From JAFKFJ01 sp963786445 (GTDB taxonomy: Bacteria; Pseudomonadota; Alphaproteobacteria; Acetobacterales; Acetobacteraceae), in assembly GCA_963786445.1 (NCBI GenBank), contig CAWAZU010000025.1, positions 1 to 64,000 of the forward strand: a stretch of DNA of 64,000 nucleotides, given 5' to 3'. Of the stretch, positions 49,089 to 58,010 are shown one piece after another; positions within the stretch are counted from its first letter, which is position 1; each line of letters starts with the position of its first letter. The notes beneath the pieces are model-generated. The model did not search any database, was not told the DNA's origin, and was given only the letters and a program-made list of their open reading frames with translations. The position numbers were made by a program, and so were the translations under genes.

Positions 49089-50207
49089 ATGGGATGTTTC
49101 TGTCACGCCACGCTGGCGCCGCTCAAGCTGGTGCTGCCGCAGCTCAATGTCTCGGCTTCGACCGCACTCGGGCTGCCGGGGGCGAACGTCGCCATGGAGC
49201 TGGCGGCGTTTCTGTCGGCGCGCGCGCTGCCGGCCGAGCCATGGCTGCCGGAGCCGGGCTGGCTCGCGCTTCCCCTGCCGCGGCTTAAGCTCGGCATGCA
49301 GGCGGTGGCGACGATCTCGGCGCTGGCGTCGCTGCGCGCGCAGGTGCTGGCGCAGTTCGGCATCGACCTGTTGGACCCGAAGCAGGCGCAGGCGTTCGCC
49401 CGCATCGTCGCCACCATGAACGCGCGGCTGTCGGCGATGGCGCAGACCGCGACCGCGTTCAACCCGCTCGCCTGGATTCAGCTCGCCCAGCTCAACAGCG
49501 CCATCGCGCAGGTGGAGCTGGCGCTGCAGGCCGGGCTGCTGGCGCCCTCGGCGAGCCTGATGCTGTCGCTGACCGTGCCGGGCGGCATCCCGATGGCGCG
49601 CTGGACCAGTTTTCTGGCGCTGCTGCAGGCGCTGGCGCCGATGATCGCGGCGACCGCGCAGCTCAATGCCAGCCTGACCGAGACCGCGCAGCTGGCGGCC
49701 AATCTGCGGCTGATGGCGCGGCTCGCCCTGCCGGCGCTGGCGGCGCCGCAGCTGATGGCGAGCCTGACCGCCGCGTTGTCGGCGGTGGCGAGCCTGACCG
49801 CGAGCCTCGGCCTGGGCGCGGGGGGCAGCCTGCAACTCGGCCTGCCGGGGCTGACGCTGCGCGTGCAGGCGCGGCTGGCGGCGCTGCTGGCGGCGCTGCG
49901 CGTGCAGCTGGGGGTGCAGCTGCCGCCGGGCGGGGATCTGCTGGCCGCGCTGCTGGCGCTGCTGCCGCCGCTGCCGGTGGTGCCGAGCAGCTTCGCCACG
50001 TCGGCCGTGGTGCAGGCGGCGTTGCGCATGCAGGCGGTGGCGGCGCTGAACTGGCAGGTGCCGGCGCAGCTGCCCGCGGTGCAGATCGGGCTGGCGACCT
50101 GCGCGCTGACGGCCCAGCTGCAGGCGGCGCTGAACATCGCCGCGGTGCTGCCCGCGCCGTGCGGCAGCGGCTGCGACGCCGCGAAGCTCATGCGCGCGCT
50201 GGGCTGA
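49089..50207 (+). CDS. Leu/Ala-rich protein of unknown function in T6SS locus
   Basis: A 372-residue protein; no family is recognised. Composition is dominated by Ala and Leu with few charges. Predicted long amphipathic or hydrophobic helices alternate with short Pro breaks, and segments such as LNASLTETAQLAANLRLMAR repeat loosely with a 7-residue rhythm. No signal peptide is evident. The N-terminus has GCFCH and the C-terminus CGSGC, possible metal or disulfide pairs. It starts with a perfect GGAGG at 7 bp spacing and lies between the PAAR and hcp genes on the opposite strand to both, so a role as T6SS effector, toxin adaptor or membrane-inserting partner is possible but unproven. Confidence 0.8.
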   Translation: MGCFCHATLAPLKLVLPQLNVSASTALGLPGANVAMELAAFLSARALPAEPWLPEPGWLALPLPRLKLGMQAVATISALASLRAQVLAQFGIDLLDPKQAQAFARIVATMNARLSAMAQTATAFNPLAWIQLAQLNSAIAQVELALQAGLLAPSASLMLSLTVPGGIPMARWTSFLALLQALAPMIAATAQLNASLTETAQLAANLRLMARLALPALAAPQLMASLTAALSAVASLTASLGLGAGGSLQLGLPGLTLRVQARLAALLAALRVQLGVQLPPGGDLLAALLALLPPLPVVPSSFATSAVVQAALRMQAVAALNWQVPAQLPAVQIGLATCALTAQLQAALNIAAVLPAPCGSGCDAAKLMRALG

Positions 50208-50249
50208 GCCGCCGGCGGTCCGGCGCCGCGCTCATTCGCCGTCGCCGCT

Positions 50250-50891
50250 TCAGCTCCCTGACTTGGCGGTGTTGGTGTTCACCAGCGACAGCGGACCGAC
50301 ATTGACGACGACGCCGGGCGAGCCGTCGTTGTTCTGCGGCCGGTAGCGCAGCGTCAGCGTGCGATAGACGAATTTCATGTCCTCCTTGACCGTGTCGTCG
50401 CCGATCGAGAAGCTCATGTCGGTGATCAGCACGTCGTCGAAATCGACGCGCAGATAGGGGATGTTGCCGGTCGATGTGCCGGTGCCGGCGCTTTTTCGCT
50501 TGACGATGCTGACCTGGTTCAGCGACTTGGTGTTGAAGCAGCTTTGCAGCAGGATCGTGGTCGAGCTGTCAACGCGCAGTTCGACCGAAACCTCGTCGAA
50601 GGTGACGGGATAGAGTTCCTGTCCGGCACCCAGCTTCAGGTTGGCGCCCTGGATGAATTTCTTGAACTTGCCGTCGTACGTGATCTCTTCGCCCTGACGG
50701 TTCTGCGACGGCCCCGGCATGTCCTGGTCAACCAGGCTGATGCCGAACGAGAAATCCTTGATCTCGACGAATTTTCCCGGCGTGAAGTCCTTGGTCAGCT
50801 CGTCCTGCTTGTCGACGGTCGCCAGCGTCTCGCCAGGGATGCCGAGAAAATTCCCGTCCTTCTTCATCCTCATCAGAATGTCGGTGGTCAC
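50250..50891 (-). CDS. hcp: Type VI secretion tube protein Hcp (TssD)
   Basis: A 213-residue Hcp-type protein forming the inner tube. It begins with MTTDILMRMKKDGNFLGI, contains DFSFGISLVDQD, and ends with FVYRTLTLRYRPQNNDGS, all typical of Hcp proteins of the alphaproteobacterial type. It is longer than the usual 160-170 residues because of an insert (about 120-145, Lys/Gly/Thr-rich) and a C-terminal tail. It is the last gene of the tssC operon, 24 bp after tssC. Confidence 0.9.
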   Translation of the reverse strand: MTTDILMRMKKDGNFLGIPGETLATVDKQDELTKDFTPGKFVEIKDFSFGISLVDQDMPGPSQNRQGEEITYDGKFKKFIQGANLKLGAGQELYPVTFDEVSVELRVDSSTTILLQSCFNTKSLNQVSIVKRKSAGTGTSTGNIPYLRVDFDDVLITDMSFSIGDDTVKEDMKFVYRTLTLRYRPQNNDGSPGVVVNVGPLSLVNTNTAKSGS

Positions 50892-50915
50892 GGTTGCCTC
50901 CTGTTGCGGGCAGAG

Positions 50916-52337
50916 TCATTGCGTGGGCAGGCGCGAGACGAGCCGCAGCGCCGCGGTCAGGCCTTCGAGCTGGAAGTGCGGGCGCAGGAAGAAACGCGCC
51001 TCGTACTGGCCCGGCAGGTCCTCCTTGGCATCCACCGTCACCTCGCCCTCGACCAGCGGGTGCGAGGACTTCCACTCCTCGCTGGAATCGTCGGGCGAGC
51101 CGTCGATGTAGCTGCGCAGCCACTTGTTGAGCCAGTTCTGCAGCTGCGCGCGGTCGGAGGCGCCGCCGACCTTGTCGCGCACCATGCATTTCAGGTAGTG
51201 CGCGAACCGGCAGCAGGCGAACAGGTACGGCAGGCAGGCGGCGAGGCTGGCGTTCGCGGTCGCCGCAGGGTCGCTGTATTCCTGCGGCTTCTGCAGCGAC
51301 TGCGCGCCGATGAAGGCGGCGCTGTCCTCGCCCCTGCGGTGGACCAGCGGGATCAGGCCGTTGCGCGCCACCTCCGCCTCGCGCCGCTCGCTCAGCGCCA
51401 CCTCGATCGAGCAGCGGTGATCGACATCGCCGTCGGCGGTGGGAAAGCGCAGCACCGGCAGCCCTTCCACCGCGCCGCCGCTGTCGATGCCGCGGATGCG
51501 CACGCACCAGCCATATCGGCTGAACGCGCGCACGATGTTCGCCGCCATCGCGTAGGCCGGGTTGGCCCACAGATAGCGGCTGCTGTCCGGCCCCTCGGCG
51601 TCCTCCTCGAAGTCGAACCCGTCGGCGGGTTCGGTGGCGGTGCCATACGGCACGCGCGCCAGCATGCGCGGCAGGCAGAGGCCGAGATAGCGGGAGTCCT
51701 CGCTCGCGCGCAGCGCGCGCCAGGCGGCGTAATCGGGCGTCGAGAAGATGCGCGTCAGGTCGCGCGGGTTGGCGAGTTCCGCCCAGCTCTCCATCTGCAT
51801 CACCGCCGGCGCCGCGGCGGCGATGAACGGCACGTGCGCCGCCGCCGCCACCTGTGCCACGTCGGCGAGCAGCTGCACGTCCTCCGGCCGGTGGTCGAAC
51901 GCGTAGTCGCCGATCAGCACGCCGAACGGCTCGCCGCCGAACTGGCCGTATTCCTCCTCATAGACCCGGTGGAACAGCGGGCTCTGGTCCCAGGCGGTGC
52001 CGCGGAACTTGCGCAGGCTGCGCGCCAGTTCGCGCTTGCCGATGTCAAGCAGCTTGATCTTCAGCGTGGCCCCGGTCTCGGCGCTGCCGACCAGGAAGCG
52101 CAGGCTGCGCCACGTCGCCTCCATCTGCTGGAACTCGGGATGGTGCAGCACGACATTGAGCTGCTCGGAGAGCAGCCGGTCGAGCTCGCCGATGACGGTC
52201 TCGACGCGCCGGCGCAGGTCGGGCGCGCCGAGTGCGCTGATCACCGGCGCAAGCTCGGCGAGCGCATGCACGCCGCGCCGCACCGCCGGTGCCGCGACCT
52301 CCTGCTCCAGCAGCAGCTCGAGTTCCGCGCTCGCCAT
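50916..52337 (-). CDS. tssC: Type VI secretion sheath large subunit TssC (VipB/ImpC)
   Basis: A 473-residue sheath protein. Landmarks include NVVLHHPEFQQMEATWRSLR, FGVLIGDYAFDHRPEDVQLL, the SRYLWANPAYAMAANI region, SRYGWCVRIRG with EGLP, SERREAEVARNGLIPLVH, and YLKCMVRDKVG. These match the contractile sheath large subunit. It follows vgrG by 12 bp. Its normal partner tssB is not encoded in the window. A second, divergent TssC-like protein is present at 63.4 kb. Confidence 0.93.
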   Translation of the reverse strand: MASAELELLLEQEVAAPAVRRGVHALAELAPVISALGAPDLRRRVETVIGELDRLLSEQLNVVLHHPEFQQMEATWRSLRFLVGSAETGATLKIKLLDIGKRELARSLRKFRGTAWDQSPLFHRVYEEEYGQFGGEPFGVLIGDYAFDHRPEDVQLLADVAQVAAAAHVPFIAAAAPAVMQMESWAELANPRDLTRIFSTPDYAAWRALRASEDSRYLGLCLPRMLARVPYGTATEPADGFDFEEDAEGPDSSRYLWANPAYAMAANIVRAFSRYGWCVRIRGIDSGGAVEGLPVLRFPTADGDVDHRCSIEVALSERREAEVARNGLIPLVHRRGEDSAAFIGAQSLQKPQEYSDPAATANASLAACLPYLFACCRFAHYLKCMVRDKVGGASDRAQLQNWLNKWLRSYIDGSPDDSSEEWKSSHPLVEGEVTVDAKEDLPGQYEARFFLRPHFQLEGLTAALRLVSRLPTQ

Positions 52338-52349
52338 CTTCGTGCCCGC

Positions 52350-54359
52350 TCAGTTGATGTTGACCATGCTGCCTTGCAGCGTGAGCTGGCCGGTGGCCTG
52401 CACCTGCGTGTTCCCGGTCGAGGAGGTGCCGATCTTGGCGCCGCTGATCGTCACGCCCGAGGTGTCGATGGTGATGCTGTTGCTGCCGACCTGCAGCGTG
52501 ATCGACTGGTCGGATTGCACCGTGATCGCCTGCTTGGCGGTGATCGAGCTGCTGCCCGCGCTGACGGTGATCGAGTGGTTGCCCTGGCTGACGGTGAGGC
52601 TGTCGTTGCCCTGGCTCACCGTCGTTGTGTTGTTGCCCTTGCTGACGGTGAACGAGTTGTTGCCGTCGGTCACGGTGGCCGAGTTGTCGCCCTTGACGCT
52701 GAACGTGTTGGTGCCCTTGGAGATGGTGAAGGAATTGTTGCCCTCGTTCAGCGTGTAGGAACGGTTGCCCTTGTCAACGGTCACCGTCTCGTTGTTGTTG
52801 ACCAGCTTGTTGTAGTCCTTCTGTGCCTGGAAGTACACCTCCTCGGAGCCCTTCTTGTCCTCGAAGCGCAGTTCGTTGAACCCGCCGCCGCCCTTGCTGG
52901 AATTGGTCTTGATGGTCGAGCGCGTCATGTTGTCGGGCAGCGTGTACGGCACCGTGTTGGTGGCGTTATAGACGCAGCCGGTGACGATCGGCCGGTCGGG
53001 GCTGCCGTCGAGGAACTCGACCACGACCTCCTGGCCGACGCGCGGGATGTAGATGCTGCCCCAGCTGGTGCCGGTCCACATCTGCGCCACCCGGATCCAG
53101 CACGAGGAGTTCTCGTCGTTCTTGCCGAGCCGGTCCCAGAAGAACTGCACCTTGATGCGGCCGTACTGGTCGGTGGTGATCTCGTCGCCGCTCTTGCCGA
53201 CCACTTTTGCGGTCTGCGGGCCGCGCATCGTCGGCCAGCGCGTGTGGCCGTCGAGGCGGAACGCGCTGGTGCCGACGATGGCGCTGAACGCGCAGCGGAA
53301 CGAGTCCGCCTGGTCGGCGCCGGAGGCCTGCACCGACTCCGCCCCGGAGACCGTGTAGGTGGCTTCGATGATCAGATACTCGCGGTTCTGCGCCTTGTCG
53401 GGGAAGTCGGAGAGGGTGAACTTGCCGCCGGTGTAGAGGTCGCGCGAGTTGCTGCTGGCCTGCAGGGTCTGCCGCTCGGTGCCGAATCGCTGTGCGCGCA
53501 CGGTGGCCAGCTTGGTGCCGTCGGCGGCGACGCCGTGCGGGCCGGGATACTCGTAGATCTCCAGGTCGCCATACGTGTGCTGGCCCTTCTGGATCGACTT
53601 GCCGGTCAGGTCGGCGGACGGGGTGGTGAAGTTGTAGTCCGTGAAGGTTGCAGCGCCCGGCTGCAAGGTCAGCTCCGACGTCCAGCCCCAGACATGCGGG
53701 TCGGTGGTGCGGTAATCGGTCTGCTTGTAGGAATAGGCGATCGCCTTGCCGATCGACTGGTGCGAGTTGGGATCGTCGGCCAGCACCAGCGTGTGCTTGC
53801 CGTCGGCGTGCGTGAAATAGTAGTAGATGCCGTACACCTCCATCAGCCGCGTCACGAAGTCGAGCGAGGTCTCGTTGTACTGCACGCAGTACTCGAGCAC
53901 CTGGCTGCCGGCCTGGTTCTGCCGCTGGTCGGAGAAGTCGGTGAAGTTGTTGTTGCGGAACACGCCGGTGATGACGTCCCAGATCGTCTGGCTGGGCTTC
54001 TGGTAGATGCGGCAGTCCTGCGTGCGCGACAGCAGCCAGATCCACGGCCGCAGCTCCAGCCGGTAGCGGTACGCGCCGCCGACCATGCCGGCGAAGCGGA
54101 TGCGTGTGACGATGCCGTTGAAATACCGCTTGCTCTTGTCGGGCTTGGTGATCGTGACCGTGACCGAGCTGCCGAGCACCGACGTGAGGTCGCCCTTGGG
54201 GGTGTCGCTCGAAACCTCCAGCGTGTATTCGAACGGACGGCCGAGCTTCTCGGTGCCGTTCAGCGCCTCGAAGTCCAGCGTGAAGCCCGGGTCCGGGCTG
54301 ATCGCGAGGCTGATGAAGCCGCTGCCGCTGCCGCCACCGCCACTGCTTCCTCCTGACAT
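52350..54359 (-). CDS. vgrG: Type VI secretion spike protein VgrG (TssI)
   Basis: A 669-residue VgrG. A Gly/Ser-rich start is followed by the gp27-like part (about 15-375) and the gp5-like OB fold with DQYGRIKVQFFWDR and SIYIPRVGQEVVVEFLDG. The C-terminal extension is a beta-helix with nine ~9-residue repeats (G-N-x-S-x-T-V-S-x). No extra enzymatic domain follows, so it is a structural spike that would deliver a separate cargo, likely through the PAAR protein. It starts 9 bp after tssM. Confidence 0.94.
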   Translation of the reverse strand: MSGGSSGGGGSGSGFISLAISPDPGFTLDFEALNGTEKLGRPFEYTLEVSSDTPKGDLTSVLGSSVTVTITKPDKSKRYFNGIVTRIRFAGMVGGAYRYRLELRPWIWLLSRTQDCRIYQKPSQTIWDVITGVFRNNNFTDFSDQRQNQAGSQVLEYCVQYNETSLDFVTRLMEVYGIYYYFTHADGKHTLVLADDPNSHQSIGKAIAYSYKQTDYRTTDPHVWGWTSELTLQPGAATFTDYNFTTPSADLTGKSIQKGQHTYGDLEIYEYPGPHGVAADGTKLATVRAQRFGTERQTLQASSNSRDLYTGGKFTLSDFPDKAQNREYLIIEATYTVSGAESVQASGADQADSFRCAFSAIVGTSAFRLDGHTRWPTMRGPQTAKVVGKSGDEITTDQYGRIKVQFFWDRLGKNDENSSCWIRVAQMWTGTSWGSIYIPRVGQEVVVEFLDGSPDRPIVTGCVYNATNTVPYTLPDNMTRSTIKTNSSKGGGGFNELRFEDKKGSEEVYFQAQKDYNKLVNNNETVTVDKGNRSYTLNEGNNSFTISKGTNTFSVKGDNSATVTDGNNSFTVSKGNNTTTVSQGNDSLTVSQGNHSITVSAGSSSITAKQAITVQSDQSITLQVGSNSITIDTSGVTISGAKIGTSSTGNTQVQATGQLTLQGSMVNIN
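52530..52769 (-). repeat. Nine ~27 bp repeats coding the VgrG beta-helix needle
   Basis: The DNA encodes nine consecutive, degenerate 8-9 residue units, each starting G-N/D/T-N/H/R-S and ending in a polar pair (GNNSFTVSK, GNNTTTVSQ, GNDSLTVSQ, and so on). This is the needle repeat of the VgrG C-terminus. It is a short coding repeat, not a CRISPR or mobile element. Confidence 0.8.
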
Positions 54360-54368
54360 CTCTCTCCC

Positions 54369-57300
54369 CTACAGCTTGGCCGGGCAGCGGAACGCGCGCA
54401 GCGCGCTCAGCGTGAACGGGTTGCGCACGCTGCTGGCAGCGAGGTCGAACACCGCGCTGCCGGCCTTGCTGACGAACGCGATCTGGAACTTGTCCGGCTG
54501 ACCGCTCGGCGTCAGCCGCGCCGCGTCGAGCAGGCGCAGCAGCGCCCACGGCCCGTTCTCCTCCAGCACCGTCGCCGGGCCGCCATTGGCCGGCGTCAGC
54601 GTCACGCGCACCTGGGTGACGTTGTTCGCCGCCGGCCATTGCAGCGGCATCGGCTCGACCGGGCCGTGCGCGTAGGTGTAGTGCTGGCCGCCGATCTCGA
54701 TGCTGACCTGGGCCAGCCCGGGATCGAGCTGGCTCGGCTGCAGCTGGAACTTCACCGAGACCTGCGGGCCGCTCGGGAACAGCGCGTCGCGGATGTCGGC
54801 TGCGCGCTCGAGCTGCGCCAGGCTGGCGTCGGACAGGCCGAGCTTGGCGTTGCCGCCGGCCTGCCAGCGCCAGGGCCGCACGGTGGTATCGACCAGCGGC
54901 TTGAGGTACTGGTCGAAGAACTGGTCGATCAGCCCGCCCGGCCCGAGCAGCTTGACGAAGTCGTCGAGCGGCACGTCCTGGCTGCTGCCGGCGACGAACG
55001 GGTAGCGGTTGAACGCCGCCTGGCACAGCGGCAGCACTTTCGACTGCCAGGCCTCGTTGAGCTGCGCGCTGGCGCCGTTCGCGGTCACGTCCGAACTGCT
55101 CGCCGAGACGGTCTTCAGCATGTCGGCGACCGGCTTGGGCGCGCCCTGCGCCGCCGCCGCCAGCCCGGCCGCGGCCCCGCCGCCGGCGCCGCCGCCGCCG
55201 ACCATGCCGAGCAGCGCCTGCCCCTGGTTGGGCGCGTTCGCCGCCTGGTTCAGCCCGGCATAGACCTGCTGCAGCTTGGCGATCACCGCCTCCAGCTGCG
55301 CCGGCTGGTCCTTGCTGCCGGCGACGAACTCGTGCAGCGAGCGGAAATGCGCGTCGACCCGCTCGGCCGGATCGACCGGCTTGCCGCCGCCGGCGGCGTC
55401 GCCGCCGAACGCCGAGGCGATCACGCTGGCCGCCTCGTTCTGCTCCAGCGTCAGGCCGGAACGGGCGAGATAGCTCGCGAACCCGCCGAGCTTCTTGCCG
55501 GCCTTGGCCGCCTTCGCGCCCGCCTTGCCCAGCGCCTTGTCGCCCGCCGCCGCCTTGCTCAGCTGCGTCTGCCCGTCGATCGCGGTCAGCAGGTCGCGCA
55601 GCGGGCTGTCCGGCGCCGACAGCACGAACAGCTCGTCCTGCCCCTGCTGCAGGCTGCCGAACGGTTTCAGCGCCACGTCCGCCAGCAGCTCGTCCCAGCG
55701 GCGCGTGTAGTCGTCGAGATAGAGCGACAGGATGTCGCGGCGCAGCTTGCCCATTTCCGCCACGTTGCCGACCAGGCCGCCCTTCGACTGGCGGCCGAGC
55801 ACCCAGCCGTCCTCGGTCACGTCCTTGGTGATGCGCGGCAGCAGCGTGAGGAACACGGTGTGGTAGCCGTCATAGGTGAAGATGCCGGGCACGCCGGTCG
55901 CGAGCGACTTGCCGTCGCGCAGCTCGAACACCCGCCCGCCGGCCGGCCCGGCATTGTCGGCGACGGTCCATTCCGGCAGCCCCTGCACGATCGCGGTGCG
56001 CAGCATGCGGTTGTAGACGTATTCGGCGAGCGGCTGGCGCGACAGGATGGCGCGCACCTCGGCGACCAGCGGCCCGTTCAGCGGCAGCGCGCGCAGCGGC
56101 AGTTCCAGCATCGCGTGCAGATGCGCGCCGAGCGCCTCGCGCGTCTCGGCCATGTCGTCGCCGGGATAGCTCGCCTCGATGTCGGCGCCGATCCATTGCT
56201 CGACCAGATCGCGGTCGAGCGGCCCCTGCCGGCCGAGGATCAGATAGACTTTCAGCGCCTCGTAGAGGATCTCGGGCTTGTCGAGATGCGACTGCATCTG
56301 CGCCTCCAGCCGCGCCAGCAGCCGCGGCAGCAGCAGCCCGTTGAGCGCGCGGTCATAGGCGTCGATCGCGGCGGCGGAGAGCTTGCTGCCCTGGTAGAGA
56401 CCGAAGGTGAGCGTGAGCGGCGTGGACTTCTCCATCGTGTCGTAGCCGCCGCGCATGTTGCGCAGCGTCGCCAGCGCCGGCAGCACCGCCGGCAGGTCGG
56501 TGTCCTGCGGCCCGCGCTTGACGATGGCGGCGTATTGCTGCTGGTAGTGCAGCGCCGAATCGTGCGTCCCGGCGAGCACCGCGCGGTTGCCGAACCAGCT
56601 GGTGGCCCACAGGCCCGTCAGGATCAGCAATATGACGGCGGCGATGGCGTAGGCGCCGATATGCGACAGGCGCTGCCGCCGCTCCACCTTCGGGTCGAGG
56701 CTGACCAGCCCGGCCTCGCCGAACACCACCTCGCGCATCAGGCGGCCGAGGAAGTAGCTGCGGCCGGCGCCGCTGAACGCGGTCACCGCCTGGCGCTGCA
56801 GCCCGAACTGGCCGGCCATCGCGCCGAGCAGCCGGTCGATCGGCGTGCCGTCCTGCGTGCCGCTGGTCATGTACGCGCCGCGCAGCAGCGGCCGCGCCTC
56901 CAGCCGGCTGGGGCGGAACACTTCGGTGAGGAACTCCACCGCCACGTCGCGCAGCGAGGCGATCTGCTGGGGGAAGCTGTAGATCAGCCGCCGCCGCCCC
57001 AGGTCGGTCTCCTGCTGCAGCCGCTCCAGCATGCGCTCGTTCAGCCGCGCCAGCAGCGCATCGAACTCGGCGGCGAAGCCGGCGACCGCGCCGCCCTCGT
57101 CCTTGCCGTCATCGAGCTTGAACGTGGCGCCCCAGACCTGCTCGCGGTCTTCCTTGCCGAGATCGGCGAAGAACTCCATGAAGCCGGCGACCAGGTCGGC
57201 CTTGGTGAACAGCACGTAGGCGGGGATGCGCAGGCCGAGCTGGTCGTGCAGTTCGCGGATGCGCTTGCGCACGGCCTGCGCGTGCGCGGTCCGCTCGGCG

Positions 57301-58010
57301 TCGCCCTGGCTCGCCAGGTCGGAGAGGCTGATCGCCACCAGCACGCCGTTCAGCGGCTGGCGCTTGCGGTGCTGCTTGAGCAGTTTCAGGAAGCCGAGCC
57401 AGGCGCTGCTGTCCACCGCGCTGTTGCTGTCCTGGGTGGTGTAGCGGCCGGCGGTGTCGATCAGCACCGCCTCGTCGGTGAACCACCAGTCGCAGTTGCG
57501 CGTGCCGCCGACGCCGCGCACCGCCTGCGGGCCGTGCGTGTCGGCGAGCGGGAATTTCAGCCCGGCATTGACCAGCGCCGTGGTCTTGCCCGCGCCCGGC
57601 GGGCCGATGAACATGTACCAGGGCAGCTGGTAGAGGTATTTCGCCCCGCTGCCGCCGAGCTTGGCCTTCTTCAGCGCCGCCAGCGCCTCCTTCAGCCGGT
57701 CGGTGAGCAGCGCCATCTCCTCGGCCGAGGCGGTGCTGTCGGGGTCGGCGGCCTGCTTGGCGACGCCTTTGACCAGCTTGTCGTCTTCCTTGCGCGCGCG
57801 CAGCGCGTGGACCAGGTTCTCGACCAGCCAGCCGACCGCGATCACCGCCACCACGATGCTGCGCACCACCACGCTGTCCAGCGGGTGCAGCGAACCGACG
57901 CCGAGCAGCGGGCCGAACACCCACACGATCAGCGCCAGCAGCACCGCGCCCGCCGCCGTGCGGATCCAGCGGTTGCGCATCAGCATCATGCCCCAACCGA
58001 CGTTCCTCAT
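54369..58010 (-). CDS. tssM: Type VI secretion membrane complex protein TssM (IcmF)
   Basis: A 1,213-residue inner-membrane protein. Two N-terminal helices (about 18-36 and 50-68) lead to a cytoplasmic NTPase-like domain with Walker A GPPGAGKTT (136-144) and D-T-A-G-R in the switch region. A third helix near 440 (AYAIAAVILLILTGLWA) leads to a long periplasmic part ending in the TssM C-terminal beta domain. The ATG at 58010 overlaps the tssL stop (ATGA). It is full length and unbroken. It forms the trans-envelope channel with TssJ and TssL. Confidence 0.95.
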   Translation of the reverse strand: MRNVGWGMMLMRNRWIRTAAGAVLLALIVWVFGPLLGVGSLHPLDSVVVRSIVVAVIAVGWLVENLVHALRARKEDDKLVKGVAKQAADPDSTASAEEMALLTDRLKEALAALKKAKLGGSGAKYLYQLPWYMFIGPPGAGKTTALVNAGLKFPLADTHGPQAVRGVGGTRNCDWWFTDEAVLIDTAGRYTTQDSNSAVDSSAWLGFLKLLKQHRKRQPLNGVLVAISLSDLASQGDAERTAHAQAVRKRIRELHDQLGLRIPAYVLFTKADLVAGFMEFFADLGKEDREQVWGATFKLDDGKDEGGAVAGFAAEFDALLARLNERMLERLQQETDLGRRRLIYSFPQQIASLRDVAVEFLTEVFRPSRLEARPLLRGAYMTSGTQDGTPIDRLLGAMAGQFGLQRQAVTAFSGAGRSYFLGRLMREVVFGEAGLVSLDPKVERRQRLSHIGAYAIAAVILLILTGLWATSWFGNRAVLAGTHDSALHYQQQYAAIVKRGPQDTDLPAVLPALATLRNMRGGYDTMEKSTPLTLTFGLYQGSKLSAAAIDAYDRALNGLLLPRLLARLEAQMQSHLDKPEILYEALKVYLILGRQGPLDRDLVEQWIGADIEASYPGDDMAETREALGAHLHAMLELPLRALPLNGPLVAEVRAILSRQPLAEYVYNRMLRTAIVQGLPEWTVADNAGPAGGRVFELRDGKSLATGVPGIFTYDGYHTVFLTLLPRITKDVTEDGWVLGRQSKGGLVGNVAEMGKLRRDILSLYLDDYTRRWDELLADVALKPFGSLQQGQDELFVLSAPDSPLRDLLTAIDGQTQLSKAAAGDKALGKAGAKAAKAGKKLGGFASYLARSGLTLEQNEAASVIASAFGGDAAGGGKPVDPAERVDAHFRSLHEFVAGSKDQPAQLEAVIAKLQQVYAGLNQAANAPNQGQALLGMVGGGGAGGGAAAGLAAAAQGAPKPVADMLKTVSASSSDVTANGASAQLNEAWQSKVLPLCQAAFNRYPFVAGSSQDVPLDDFVKLLGPGGLIDQFFDQYLKPLVDTTVRPWRWQAGGNAKLGLSDASLAQLERAADIRDALFPSGPQVSVKFQLQPSQLDPGLAQVSIEIGGQHYTYAHGPVEPMPLQWPAANNVTQVRVTLTPANGGPATVLEENGPWALLRLLDAARLTPSGQPDKFQIAFVSKAGSAVFDLAASSVRNPFTLSALRAFRCPAKL

